DNA from: Kribbella steppae
Lineage (GTDB): Bacteria; Actinomycetota; Actinomycetes; Propionibacteriales; Kribbellaceae
Direction: 5' to 3'
DNA length: 64,000 nucleotides
Assembly (NCBI RefSeq): GCF_004342025.1
Contig: NZ_SLWN01000008.1
Location: 1-64,000 of the forward strand
Position numbers and translations under genes: made by a program. Positions 1-8,688 of this stretch are shown here, piece after piece (the first letter of the stretch is position 1; every line of letters starts with the position of its first letter). The notes under the pieces were generated by a model, which searched no databases, was not told the origin of the DNA, and saw nothing but the letters and a program-made list of their open reading frames with translations.

Positions 1-4
1 TCCT

Positions 5-48
5 TCGAACACGTGTTCTATCTTAGGTCATTCCGAGGGATCGCCCAA
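5..48 (-). promoter_or_regulatory. SOS-type promoter facing out of the window
   Basis: Read on the minus strand, TTGGGC (43-48) is followed 17 bases later by TAAGAT (20-25), and TCGAAC-ACGT-GTTCTA (5-20) lies over the expected transcription start. The last element fits the actinobacterial LexA box, TCGAAC-N4-GTTCGA, with one end mismatch. A LexA-repressed gene reading left beyond position 1 is inferred; it cannot be seen. Confidence 0.5.
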
Positions 49-443
49 CTCCGTGAGGTCGCAGAATCCCTTATCCACAAGGGGAAACGTCACACAAGGA
101 CTGCATGCGTTGGATGGTAGGCGCAGCGGACCGTCGTCGGGGTGCACGGCTACCTGTGGGCCTTCCGAGGCGGCCGAGCGCTCCTCCCGGCTCTCCGGGA
201 TGTCGGATCTGGGATCGGCATGCAAGCCACTCCCTGACGGGGATGCTCGATCAGCGATAGGCCCGGTGTGGGCGGCCAGGGTCGGGACTCAGCGCGTGCT
301 GGCGCGATGCAGGTTGGTTGCTGGTGTGGGTGCTCGGCAATGTCGACCGTCCGCTGGTGCATGGCGGTTACGCGGCGGTGGGTGGGGCTGGCGGGCGAGC
401 TCGCGACGGCGGGGCGGGCGTAGCTGGCTGTGGGGTCGCCTGG
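49..443. other. No gene recognised
   Basis: Both strands give only low-complexity G/C-rich frames without ribosome-binding sites or recognisable motifs. A perfect DnaA-box word, TTATCCACA, is at 71-79. The gap may contain decayed sequence, but I could not identify it. Confidence 0.4.
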
Positions 444-1139
444 CTAGTCCTGGGGCAGGGGTTCGGAGTGGGTTTGGGGGTGGCGGGTTCGGCGGAAGGC
501 TGGGGGGCGGATGTGGGGGCGGACCAAGGCTTCTACCTCGAAGTCCTCGAGGGCGAACTTGGTGGCGAGTTCGCGGTACGACGTGCCTGAGCGGACCCCG
601 TCCACCACGTCCTCGACGCGTACGTCGGAGCCGTCGACGAGAGGTTGGCCGGAGGAGCGTGAAGGATCCACGATCACGTCGATGTCGTGGTAGATGACAA
701 GGCGAAGGGTCGCGGCGTAGCCGTCGTCGGACCAGCCGATCGCGGCCGAGCCGCGGCGCAGTACGCCGGGCAGACCGCCTTGGCTGTCGCGGATACGTTC
801 CCAGCCCTGCTCTCGGCCCTCGGCGGCGATCTCGACGAGCAGGTCGCGCCCGTCATGGGCTAACCCGGACCAGGCGAGCGGGTAATGCCGACCAGCGCGG
901 GATCGCAGTGCCACCGCGGCTTCGCCGATCGCTTGCAGCGACAGACCGGCGTACCGCAGTTGGCGGAGCATGTGCGTCTCGACCAGGCCGGCGAAGGTGA
1001 TGGTCGGCTCACCACGGCCTCCGCTGCTGGCCTCGAGTGCACCCGACCGGAGCCAGTCGCCGAGCGTGGTGGCGGGTAGCCCAAGGTGAAGGGCTACGTC
1101 GGCACGCGTGTACAACGGCAGGTCGAACCGTGGATCCAC
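444..1139 (-). CDS. DUF433 domain protein, VapB-like antitoxin type
   Basis: The 231-residue protein has an N-terminal helix-turn-helix-like region (about 8-45, with TRADVALHLGLPATTLGDWL) and a C-terminal DUF433 domain (about 164-207, GQPLVDGSDVRVEDVV). Proteins of this build are usually DNA-binding antitoxins encoded beside a PIN-like (DUF5615) toxin. No toxin gene is visible downstream on the minus strand, where a G/C-rich gap follows, so it is an orphan or acts as a plain regulator. The last 20 or so residues are basic and proline-rich and lie outside the domain. Family membership is fairly certain; the antitoxin role is inferred from the family. Confidence 0.75.
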   Translation of the reverse strand: MDPRFDLPLYTRADVALHLGLPATTLGDWLRSGALEASSGGRGEPTITFAGLVETHMLRQLRYAGLSLQAIGEAAVALRSRAGRHYPLAWSGLAHDGRDLLVEIAAEGREQGWERIRDSQGGLPGVLRRGSAAIGWSDDGYAATLRLVIYHDIDVIVDPSRSSGQPLVDGSDVRVEDVVDGVRSGTSYRELATKFALEDFEVEALVRPHIRPPAFRRTRHPQTHSEPLPQD

Positions 1140-1291
1140 GTCTCACCTCTTCGCGCGGTGCGGGCGCTGTGCTGACCACGAGCATGCCATTCCGAGGGTC
1201 GCAAAATCGGCTGTCCGGTGGGTGTTGTGCGTGTAGGGTTCTGGATGCCGGGCGGATCGACACCCCCGGCGGCGGAGAGGAGGTGAGCGCG

Positions 1292-1339
1292 ATGTCGAGT
1301 CCGACAGTCGTGCTGCCCGTCCGCCGTACCCGCGGCTGA
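1292..1339 (+). CDS. Possible 15-residue leader peptide
   Basis: A strong ribosome-binding site (GAGGAGG, about 1277-1283) precedes ATG at 1292, which opens a frame MSSPTVVLPVRRTRG ending with TGA at 1337-1339. The next gene starts 36 bases on. An extended -10-like TAGGGT is at 1234-1239. The strong site before so short a frame suggests a translated leader for the DUF664 pair. Nothing in the peptide identifies an inducer, and chance cannot be excluded. Confidence 0.35.
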   Translation: MSSPTVVLPVRRTRG

Positions 1340-1375
1340 GACCGGGTGGCTCCAGCATTCACAGGAGCTTGAGAG

Positions 1376-1912
1376 ATGACCGAAGTACACCGTCCGCCGC
1401 TGACCGCCGACGAGCGCACCCAGCTGACCGGATGGCTTGACCTGCAACGTTCCTTCGTCCGGATGAAGTGCGCGGGACTCTCCGAAGAAGATGCCCACCG
1501 CAAGGTTCTGCCGACCTCGCCGCTGATGACGATGGCGGGGCTGGTGGCGCATCTGCGCTGGAACGAGTACGCGTGGTTCCAGCTCAACCTGCTCGGCGTC
1601 CCTGACACCGGTCAGACCTCGTGGACCGAGGGCGGGCATCCGGACGCCGAGATGTTCGTCGACGACGTACCGCTGGCCCGACTGCTCGACGAGTACGACG
1701 CCGAGTGCGCCAGATCCAACGAGACGATCGCCCCGTTGTCGCTCGACGTCGTGGAGCAGGGACCGTACGCCGCCAAAGGCGAAGCGGCCTCACTGCGCTA
1801 TGTCCTCTGCCACATGATCGAGGAGACCGCGCGCCATGTCGGTCATCTGGACATCATCCGGGAGATCGTCGACGGCAGGACCGGCTACGAACGCATGGAG
1901 GACCCCGCATGA
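1376..1912 (+). CDS. DinB family protein, DUF664 (mycothiol-transferase-like)
   Basis: This 178-residue four-helix-bundle protein carries the metal-site histidines of the DinB/YfiT superfamily: His in VAHLRWNE, and the HMIEETARHVGHLD segment near the C-terminus. Family members are metal-dependent thiol transferases; in actinobacteria mycothiol is the usual cofactor. The substrate is unknown. AGGAGCTTGAGAG lies just upstream of ATG. Its stop codon overlaps the start of the next gene (ATGA), and the two proteins are close paralogues, so this is a recent tandem duplication translated as a unit. Confidence 0.85.
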   Translation: MTEVHRPPLTADERTQLTGWLDLQRSFVRMKCAGLSEEDAHRKVLPTSPLMTMAGLVAHLRWNEYAWFQLNLLGVPDTGQTSWTEGGHPDAEMFVDDVPLARLLDEYDAECARSNETIAPLSLDVVEQGPYAAKGEAASLRYVLCHMIEETARHVGHLDIIREIVDGRTGYERMEDPA

Positions 1913-2409
1913 GGCCGCCGTTGACCGCCGACGAGCGGACCCAGTTGATCGGCTGGCTCGATCACCAACGCTCGCTGGTCCGGCCGAAGTGCGAGGGGCT
2001 CAGCGAGATCGATGCCCACCGCAAGTTGTTGCCCACCTCACCACTGACGACGGTGGCCGGTCTGGTCGCACATCTGCGCTGGGTCGAGTACTCGTGGTTC
2101 CACTTCAACCTGGCCGGCGTCCCCGACACCGGTCAGACTCCGTGGACGAAGGACGGGCACGTGGACGCCGAGATGTTCGTCGACGACGTACCGCTGGCCC
2201 AACTCCTCGACGAGTACGACGCCGAGTGCGCGAGGTCGAACGAGATCGTTGCCGGATTCTCCCTGGACGACGTGGAACGTGCGGTCGTCCGGGACGCCGG
2301 TGCGGCCTCGGTGCGCTACATCCTCTGTCACATGATCGAGGAAACCGCACGCCACCTGGGGCACCTCGACATCATCCGGGAACTCCTCGACGGAGCCACC
2401 GGAGACTGA
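1909..2409 (+). CDS. DinB family protein, DUF664, tandem paralogue
   Basis: This is the second copy of the duplicated pair, 166 residues from the ATG at 1909, which shares four bases with the upstream stop. It aligns end to end with its neighbour (PPLTADERTQL at the N-terminus, MFVDDVPLAxLLDEYDAEC in the middle, CHMIEETARHLGHLDIIREL at the C-terminus) and keeps all the metal-binding histidines. The central loop has diverged most (FSLDDVERAVVRDAGAAS). The start was chosen for the ATGA overlap; the same frame is open further upstream but that part lies inside the first gene. Confidence 0.85.
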   Translation: MRPPLTADERTQLIGWLDHQRSLVRPKCEGLSEIDAHRKLLPTSPLTTVAGLVAHLRWVEYSWFHFNLAGVPDTGQTPWTKDGHVDAEMFVDDVPLAQLLDEYDAECARSNEIVAGFSLDDVERAVVRDAGAASVRYILCHMIEETARHLGHLDIIRELLDGATGD

Positions 2410-2417
2410 GCCTCACT

Positions 2418-2458
2418 CGTACCGGATGGTCTTCGCGCTGCGGAGACCATCCGGTACG
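2418..2458 (+). terminator. Hairpin after the DUF664 pair
   Basis: A perfect 15-base inverted repeat (CGTACCGGATGGTCT, 2418-2432; complement 2444-2458) with an 11-base loop starts 8 bases after the stop codon. There is no long T-run, as is common in actinobacteria. It also sits upstream of the tetR gene, so a role as operator is possible. Confidence 0.7.
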
Positions 2459-2546
2459 TAAAGACGGCGCTAAGACCCGGCGACAGTAACGCCGAGTGGT
2501 GGATAGGATGTCCGACATCTGGCACGGGGTAGCGACAAGAGGTGCG

Positions 2547-3173
2547 ATGAGGGAACCCTCTGTACGCCGTTATTCCGGGCGGTCAGTCGAGGAGTGGAAG
2601 GCTGCGCGACGCGAACGGTTGCTGGCTGCCGCGCTCGAGTTGTTCGGGACCGAGGGCTATCCGGCGACATCGGTGGAACGCCTGTGTACACAGGCGAAAG
2701 TGTCCACCCGGCACTTCTACCACGAGTTCCAGAACAAGGAAGCCGTGTTGCTCGCGGTGCACGCGCAGGTGATCGAGCTGGGCGTCCGCAGCACCGGCGA
2801 CGCGCTGCGCCGGACCGCCGACCGGCCGGTGCGGGAGCGGATCGACGCGGCGGTCGACAGCTATCTGCGCACGATCATGGCGGACCTGCGCCGGGCCCGG
2901 ATCTCGTTCGTCGAAGTGGTCGGTACCAGTCCCGCGGTCGAGGAACAGCGGATCGCGTTCCGGGAGCTGCTGATCGGCAGTGTGAAGGACCTCGGCGACA
3001 CCGCGGTCGAGCGCGGTGAGATCAAGACCAAGGACTTCCGGTTCCTCGGGTTGTGCTTCTTCGGCGCCGTCAACACCGTCGTCTACGACTGGATGCTGGC
3101 CGATCCACGGCCGCCGGAAGAGACCGTCCAGCAGGCGTTGCGCGAGCTGGCCGTCCAGCTCATGACGAGCTGA
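2547..3173 (+). CDS. TetR/AcrR family transcriptional regulator
   Basis: An N-terminal TetR helix-turn-helix (ERLLAAALELFGTEGYPATS, then STRHFYHEFQNKEAVL) is followed by a helical ligand/dimer domain with a YDWMLADPRPPEE stretch near the end. ATG at 2547 was chosen because AAGAGG lies just before it; GTG at 2496 would add 17 residues of poor character. The 3' end overlaps the convergent SARP gene by 14 bases. Its target is not evident: no divergent partner exists, so it may control itself or genes elsewhere. Confidence 0.85.
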   Translation: MREPSVRRYSGRSVEEWKAARRERLLAAALELFGTEGYPATSVERLCTQAKVSTRHFYHEFQNKEAVLLAVHAQVIELGVRSTGDALRRTADRPVRERIDAAVDSYLRTIMADLRRARISFVEVVGTSPAVEEQRIAFRELLIGSVKDLGDTAVERGEIKTKDFRFLGLCFFGAVNTVVYDWMLADPRPPEETVQQALRELAVQLMTS

Positions 3174-6100
3174 ACCGCTTACGCAGTTCGGCGACCGCCT
3201 CGTCCCGGGTCAGCGCCGCACCAGCGCCGTACGTCGTCTCGAACGCGTCCTCGCCCAGTACTTCGCGCAGCCGCTCGTAGGTCTTGCGGACATCGGCGTC
3301 CGCGACACTGCGCATCCCGCGCATGGCCGCTGCGAGTCCCAGTGTCCGCGCGGCCAGCTCGGTGTCACCGGACAGCAGGTCGACGTCCGCCGCGGCCTCG
3401 ACGATGATCGAGGCCAGCGGCATGTCCTCGGTGCTCAGGCCGAGCTCCATCGCTTGCCGGCTCTGGCCCACCGCCTCGTCGAGCTCACCCCGGGCGACGC
3501 TCACCCGGCTCAGGTGGGACAGCATCATCGCCTGACCGTGCGGCGCCATCCGCTCGACCCTGAGGTCGAGCATCGAGTACGCGAGCTCAGCCAGTTCCTT
3601 TGCTTCGTCGAGCCGTCCGGTCCGAAGGGCGACCTTCGCCAGTCCCATGTGCGCCATCGCCTGGCCGTCGCGTGACCCGGTCTCCTCGGCCAGCCGCAAC
3701 GCCCGCTGCAGGTCCGCGCGGGCACCGTCGAAGTCGCCCAGCTCGATCCGGCTGAGCGCACCCCCGCCGAGCAACTGCGACAGGCCCTCGGTGGTGCCGA
3801 GCTCCTCGAGCAGGCTGAGAGCCTCCTCCAGTGAGGCCAGCGCGCCCTCGTGATCGCCCCGGTTGGCCTGGTAGCTGGACAGTCCGCGCAGCGCCATCGA
3901 CGTACCCCAGCGGTCGCCGATCGTCCGGAAGCCGTCGATCGCGACCGCCAGGTCGGCCGCCATCTGCTCGACCTCGCCTTCGTTCTCGCGGAACATCGCG
4001 GTCATCAACACGCCCAGGTTCCGGACCCACGGATCGGGGTGCCGGCGGGCCGTCCCGAGTTCGCGGAAGCAGGCGGCCTTGTCCCGTCGGATCGCCGCCC
4101 AGACCGCGTTCGTGAACAGGCCGACGCCGGACTCCGCCACCTGCGTGTGACGCCGGCTCAGCCAGCGGACCTGCGCCAGGCCGCGGGCCGCGCGGGCGAA
4201 GCTCTCGGTCGGGTCGTCGCCGCTGGACAACCTGCCGAGCGAGAGCAGCATCAGCGACGAGGCCCGGTCGAGCGGAGCACTCGGTCCCGGTACGTCGAGC
4301 GCCGCCTGCATCCACCCGACCGCCTCGGCGGGACGGCCGCTCATGTTCCAGTACTCGCCGAGCACCGAGACGAGCTGCACCGCGGTCCGGGCCGAGCCGG
4401 TGTCGATCGCCGTACGCAAGGCGTCGAGCAGGTTCTCGTTGTCCGCGGTCAGCCGGGCGATCCACTGGATCTGCTCGCCGGTGCGCAGCTTCGGCCGGGC
4501 CTGCCGGAGCAGTCGGCTGAAGTACATCGTGTGCGCGTGCCGGAAGCGCTCGTACTCACCAGACTCCTTCAGCTGCTCAGCGCCGTACGCCCGGACCGTC
4601 TCGAGCATGCGATAGCGCACCGACCGGTCGTCGGCCGCGGCCTCGACGAGCGATTTGTCGACAAGGGACGCCAGTACGCCGAGCACGGACTCGGACGGAA
4701 GGTTGTCGTCACTGCAGACCTGCTCGGCGGCTTCGAGCGTGGCGCCGCCGGAGAACAGCGACAACCGCCGGGCGACCGCCTGCTCCTCCGGATCGAGCAG
4801 CTCCCAGCTCCACTCCACGACCGCCCGCAGGGTCTGGTGCCGGGGCAACGCGGTCCGCGAACCGCTGGTCAGCAAGCGGAACCGGTCCGCCAGCCGGTCG
4901 ACGATCTGCAACGGTGTGAGCGCCCGCAGGCGAGCGGCCGCCAGCTCGATCGCCAGCGGCATCCCGTCCAGTCGCCGGCAGATCTCGGCGACCGCATCGC
5001 GGTTGGCGTCGGTGAGTTTGAAGTCCGGTCGTACGGCGCGCGCCCGGTCGACGAACAGCTGCATCGCGGGGTACTCGTCGTCGATGCTGTCCTCGGGCGG
5101 CAACCCCAGCGGCCCGACCGGATGCAGGTGCTCGCCGGGAATGCTCAGCGGCTCGCGGCTGGTCGTCAGCACCCGCAGCCGCGGGCAGGCCGCGAGCATC
5201 GAGTCGACCAGGCCGGCGACCTCGTGGACCAGGTGCTCGCAGTTGTCGAGGACGAGCAGGACCCGGCGGTCCGCGATCACCTCGACCAGGCGCTCGGTCG
5301 CGGCCCGGCTGGTCGGGAAGTGCTTGGCGATTGTCGTCGCCGGCAGGCCGACGTACTCACTCGCGCCCAGCGCCGACAGCACCGCGGGCGCCACATCGGC
5401 CGCGTCACCGAGTGGTGCGAGCTCGACGAACCAGATCCCGTCGCCGCTCTGCTCCACCAACGACCGTCCGGTCTCGGTCGCCAGCCGAGTCTTCCCGGCG
5501 CCGCCCGGGCCGACCATCGTCACCAGGCGGGTCCCGTTGGTCAGCTGCCGCGCGAGCTCGGTCACGTCCTCCCGCCGCCCGACGAAGCTGGTCATCGGGG
5601 CACGCAGGTTGCTCCGCGGCATCGGGGCGGCCGGGGCCGACACGACGGTCGTGGCCGCGGGCGGATCCACCGAGTCACCCCGCAGTACGGCGATATGCAG
5701 ATCACGAAGCCGCGTCCCCGGATCCGCGCCGAGCTCGTCGGCAAGGGTGCCGCGGACTCGCTCGTACGCCGCCAATGCCTCAGCTTGGCGGCCATCGGCG
5801 TTCAGGGCTCTGATCAGGAGCTCGTGCAGTCGCTCGCGGAGCGGGTGTACGGCGGCGAGGCGTTCGAGCTCGACGATGAGTTCGCGGGCGTGACCGCAGC
5901 TGACCGCGGCCTCGGCGAGGTGCTCGGTCGCGGCGAGTCTGAGCTCGGCCAGGCGGTCGGCCTCGATGGCGGCGAACGGCAGGTCGCGGAGGTCGGCGAG
6001 GGCGTCGCCACGCCACAGTTTGTCGGCCTGGGTGAGCAGGGTCCACGCCTTCACCGGATCGGAGCCGATCAGCCCGCGTCCCCGCCGTACCAGCTCCTCG

Positions 6101-6405
6101 AACTGGAGAGCGTCGACACAGTCCGGGCCGATGGTCAGCGTGTAGCCGGCCGGTCCGGACTGGACCGAGATGCTCGACTCGGTGGCCGGAAGGCTGGCGC
6201 GCAGGCGGGAGACGAGGGACTGCAGAGCGTTCGCACTCGGGGCCTCACTGCCCCAGAGGCCGTCCACCAGGGTCTCGACACTCACCGGCCGGCCCGCGCT
6301 CAACGCGAGTCTGGCGAGCAGTCCGCGCAGCCGGACGCCCCGGGCGTCCAGCGGAGTCCCGTCGGCCGCCCACATCGCGAGAGGCCCAAGCACCGCTATG
6401 CGCAC
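3160..6405 (-). CDS. AfsR/SARP-type regulator with BTAD, NB-ARC and TPR domains
   Basis: The protein (1081 residues from GTG 6405) begins with a winged-helix OmpR-like domain (RIAVLGPLAMW onward, about 1-90) and a bacterial transcriptional activation domain (about 95-240, with YERVRGTLADELGADPG). An NB-ARC ATPase follows, with Walker A GPGGAGKT (Lys about 305) and Walker B LLVLDNCEH (Asp about 387). The C-terminal half is TPR-like helical repeats. Such regulators couple ATP/ADP and protein-protein signals to activation of secondary metabolism or other genes. GTG 6405 has GAGG eight bases before it; upstream ATGs at 6423 and 6435 are possible. The gene diverges from the serine hydrolase, a plausible target. 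Confidence 0.88.
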   Translation of the reverse strand: MRIAVLGPLAMWAADGTPLDARGVRLRGLLARLALSAGRPVSVETLVDGLWGSEAPSANALQSLVSRLRASLPATESSISVQSGPAGYTLTIGPDCVDALQFEELVRRGRGLIGSDPVKAWTLLTQADKLWRGDALADLRDLPFAAIEADRLAELRLAATEHLAEAAVSCGHARELIVELERLAAVHPLRERLHELLIRALNADGRQAEALAAYERVRGTLADELGADPGTRLRDLHIAVLRGDSVDPPAATTVVSAPAAPMPRSNLRAPMTSFVGRREDVTELARQLTNGTRLVTMVGPGGAGKTRLATETGRSLVEQSGDGIWFVELAPLGDAADVAPAVLSALGASEYVGLPATTIAKHFPTSRAATERLVEVIADRRVLLVLDNCEHLVHEVAGLVDSMLAACPRLRVLTTSREPLSIPGEHLHPVGPLGLPPEDSIDDEYPAMQLFVDRARAVRPDFKLTDANRDAVAEICRRLDGMPLAIELAAARLRALTPLQIVDRLADRFRLLTSGSRTALPRHQTLRAVVEWSWELLDPEEQAVARRLSLFSGGATLEAAEQVCSDDNLPSESVLGVLASLVDKSLVEAAADDRSVRYRMLETVRAYGAEQLKESGEYERFRHAHTMYFSRLLRQARPKLRTGEQIQWIARLTADNENLLDALRTAIDTGSARTAVQLVSVLGEYWNMSGRPAEAVGWMQAALDVPGPSAPLDRASSLMLLSLGRLSSGDDPTESFARAARGLAQVRWLSRRHTQVAESGVGLFTNAVWAAIRRDKAACFRELGTARRHPDPWVRNLGVLMTAMFRENEGEVEQMAADLAVAIDGFRTIGDRWGTSMALRGLSSYQANRGDHEGALASLEEALSLLEELGTTEGLSQLLGGGALSRIELGDFDGARADLQRALRLAEETGSRDGQAMAHMGLAKVALRTGRLDEAKELAELAYSMLDLRVERMAPHGQAMMLSHLSRVSVARGELDEAVGQSRQAMELGLSTEDMPLASIIVEAAADVDLLSGDTELAARTLGLAAAMRGMRSVADADVRKTYERLREVLGEDAFETTYGAGAALTRDEAVAELRKRFSSS

Positions 6406-6478
6406 TGGTCCAGCCTCGCACATCGTCCCGTCCAAAACCCGTGCCTTTTGTCATCGTCTTGACTTAAGGTCAGCGGTC

Positions 6479-7828
6479 GTGACTGACATCGCCGCACAGA
6501 CGCAGACAGCTCTCACCCGCATCGTCGCCGAACGTCAGACCAAGGCACGTGTCCCCGGAGTGGTGGGCGCCGTCGCCCGCGCCGGGTCGCTGGCCTGGTC
6601 GACCGGTGTCGGCTCGGCCGATCTGGAGGTTGCCGGCGCACCACCGACCGCCGATTCGCAGTTCCTGATCGCCTCGCAGAGCAAGACGCTGACCGCGGTC
6701 GCGATCATGGCGCTGCGCGACGAGGGCAAGCTCAACCTCGACGACACGGTCGAGCAGCTGATCAAGGAGAGCAAGCACGCGGGCATCACCGTGCGGCAGA
6801 TGCTCAGCCACGCCAGCGGTATGCAGCGCGAACCGGTCGGCGACGTCTGGGACCTGATGAAGTTCCCGGACCGTGAGGAACTGGTGGCCGGCTGGAACGA
6901 CGCGGAGCGGATCGGCAAGCCGCATCACCGGTTCCACTACTCGAACCTGGTCTTCTCGATGCTCGGCGAGATCGTCGCCCGGGTCGACGGACGGCCCTGG
7001 TACGACGCGATCAAGGCCCGCATCCTCGATCCGCTGGAGATGCGCCGTACGACGGTCGGCATGGACGGCGGACCGGCCGCGACCGGGTACTACGTGCCGC
7101 CGTTCTCCGACGTACCGGTGAAGGAGGAGTATTTCGACATCGGCTCTATGGACGCCTGTGGCGGTCTCGCGAGTACGGCGGAGGACCTGGCGAAGTGGGC
7201 GATGTTCGTCGCCGACCCGGTCGACGAGGTGCTGTCAAAAGACACCCTGGACGAGATGTGCCAGGTCCAGATCATGGCCGATGTGGACCGCTGGCAGCTC
7301 GCCTTCGGTCTCGGCTTCATGCTGCTGCGACGCGGCGACCGCGTCTTCGTCGGCCACGACGGCGGTATGCCGGGCCACATCACGTCGACCTTCGTCCACC
7401 GGCCCTCGGGTACGGCGGGCATCGCGCTGCAGAACTCCACCTCCGCCGGGGCACCGGGTCTGCTGGCCACCGACCTCATCATCAAGGTCCTCGAGGAAGA
7501 CCCGCTCCCCTACCAGCCCTGGGTCCCCGGAACGCCGGTCCCGCCGGAACTCGAGGGAGTCCTCGGCACCTGGTTCACCGAGGGTTCCCCGTTCGTCTTC
7601 TCCGTCAAGAACGGCACCCTCCAGGCCAAGTCTCCGGCCGCGGCCGAACATCTGGCCCCGGCGGTCTTCGAGCGCGTCTCCGCGGATGTGTACCGCACCG
7701 TCTCCGGCCGCGAGACCGGCGAACTCCTCCGCATCACCCGCGACCCGAACGGCACCCCCACAAAGTTGCACTGGGCAACCTACCTCTGCACCCGCGACCC
7801 CCTCGCCTTCGGCGAGCACCTTCGCTGA
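6479..7828 (+). CDS. Beta-lactamase-family serine hydrolase (class C / esterase type)
   Basis: This 449-residue protein has the three class C/D-peptidase marks: SxxK (SQSK, Ser66-Lys69), YxN (Tyr154, HYSNLVFS) and a late HxG (His293, GHDGGMPGH). After the catalytic domain a C-terminal domain of about 100 residues (PVPPELEGVLGTWF onward) resembles the DUF3471-like tail of such hydrolases. No signal peptide is present, so it is probably a cytoplasmic esterase or peptidase rather than a drug-inactivating beta-lactamase. GTG 6479 was chosen; the frame upstream is antisense to the SARP gene. It diverges from that regulator across about 73 bases. Confidence 0.82.
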   Translation: MTDIAAQTQTALTRIVAERQTKARVPGVVGAVARAGSLAWSTGVGSADLEVAGAPPTADSQFLIASQSKTLTAVAIMALRDEGKLNLDDTVEQLIKESKHAGITVRQMLSHASGMQREPVGDVWDLMKFPDREELVAGWNDAERIGKPHHRFHYSNLVFSMLGEIVARVDGRPWYDAIKARILDPLEMRRTTVGMDGGPAATGYYVPPFSDVPVKEEYFDIGSMDACGGLASTAEDLAKWAMFVADPVDEVLSKDTLDEMCQVQIMADVDRWQLAFGLGFMLLRRGDRVFVGHDGGMPGHITSTFVHRPSGTAGIALQNSTSAGAPGLLATDLIIKVLEEDPLPYQPWVPGTPVPPELEGVLGTWFTEGSPFVFSVKNGTLQAKSPAAAEHLAPAVFERVSADVYRTVSGRETGELLRITRDPNGTPTKLHWATYLCTRDPLAFGEHLR

Positions 7829-7835
7829 GTCGGCA

Positions 7836-7863
7836 AAGGGGCCGGGGACATCCCCGGCCCCTT
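7836..7863. terminator. Bidirectional terminator hairpin
   Basis: A perfect 12-base stem (AAGGGGCCGGGG, 7836-7847; complement 7852-7863) with a four-base loop lies between the convergent serine hydrolase and ABC permease genes. The A and T ends give a T-tail in each direction. Confidence 0.9.
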
Positions 7864-7872
7864 CAACTTGGA

Positions 7873-8688
7873 TCAGGTACGGCGGCGGTAGGCGCGGATG
7901 GCTAGGGGAGCGAAGACCGCGACCAGGCCGACCATCCAGGCGAGGGTGATCAGGAGCGGCTTCTGGATGTCGCCGCCGAGCATCAGGCCTCGCATCGTGT
8001 CGACCAGATACTTGACCGGGTTCACGTTCACGAACGCCTGCAGGAAGCCCGGCAGGGTGTCGGTCTGGACGAACACGTTGCTGCCGAAGGTGAGCGGGAA
8101 CATCACCAGGAACGCGATGCCCTGGACACCCTGGGCGGTGCGCAACTTCAGCCCGAGCCAGACCCAGATCCAGCACATCGCCAGCGCGAACAGCAGCACG
8201 ATCACCAGCGCGAGCAGGCCGTAGCCGACCCGGTTCTGGAACCGGAACCCGAGCGCGAACCCGGTCCCCATCAGGATCACGATCGACAGCGAGTACCGGA
8301 CCGCGTCACCGAGAACAGCACCGATCAGCGGTGAGATCCGCGCGATCGGCAGGCTGCGGAACCGGTCGAAGACCCCCTTGGCGAAGTCGTCGTTCAGTGC
8401 CACCCCGGTGCCCATCGTGGAGAACACCACGGTCTGCACCAACAGCCCCGGCAGCAGGTACGGCAGGTAGTCGTGCCAGGTCCCGCCCTGGGCGATCGCG
8501 CCGCCGAACACGAACAGGAACAGCACCAGGAAGATGATCGGCTGGAACGTCACGTCCGCCAGCGCTTCCGGGTTCTGCCGGATCCGGACGATGTTGCGCC
8601 AGGCAAGCGTCAGGCTCTGCTCGACCCAGGCGAACGGCCGGCTCCGGCGGGCCGCATGCGCCGGCCGGTCAAGAGTCGCGATGCTCAT
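7873..8688 (-). CDS. ABC-2 type transporter permease, DrrB family
   Basis: The 271-residue membrane protein has about six hydrophobic segments and an ABC-2 core (GVFDRFRSLPIARISP after TM2, NVNPVKYLVDTMRGLM before the last TM). It pairs with the ATPase encoded just upstream; the genes overlap by four bases (8685-8688). DrrAB systems export hydrophobic molecules such as anthracyclines, and related pairs export lipids. No biosynthetic genes lie nearby, so general detoxification or lipid export is more likely than self-resistance; this is inference. Confidence 0.88.
   Translation of the reverse strand: MSIATLDRPAHAARRSRPFAWVEQSLTLAWRNIVRIRQNPEALADVTFQPIIFLVLFLFVFGGAIAQGGTWHDYLPYLLPGLLVQTVVFSTMGTGVALNDDFAKGVFDRFRSLPIARISPLIGAVLGDAVRYSLSIVILMGTGFALGFRFQNRVGYGLLALVIVLLFALAMCWIWVWLGLKLRTAQGVQGIAFLVMFPLTFGSNVFVQTDTLPGFLQAFVNVNPVKYLVDTMRGLMLGGDIQKPLLITLAWMVGLVAVFAPLAIRAYRRRT

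Noticed and set aside
3850..6462. A long open frame on the plus strand (870 codons) opposite the SARP gene.
   Set aside because: It is antisense to a complete, motif-rich gene and arises from G/C-ending codons; its translation has no recognisable domain.
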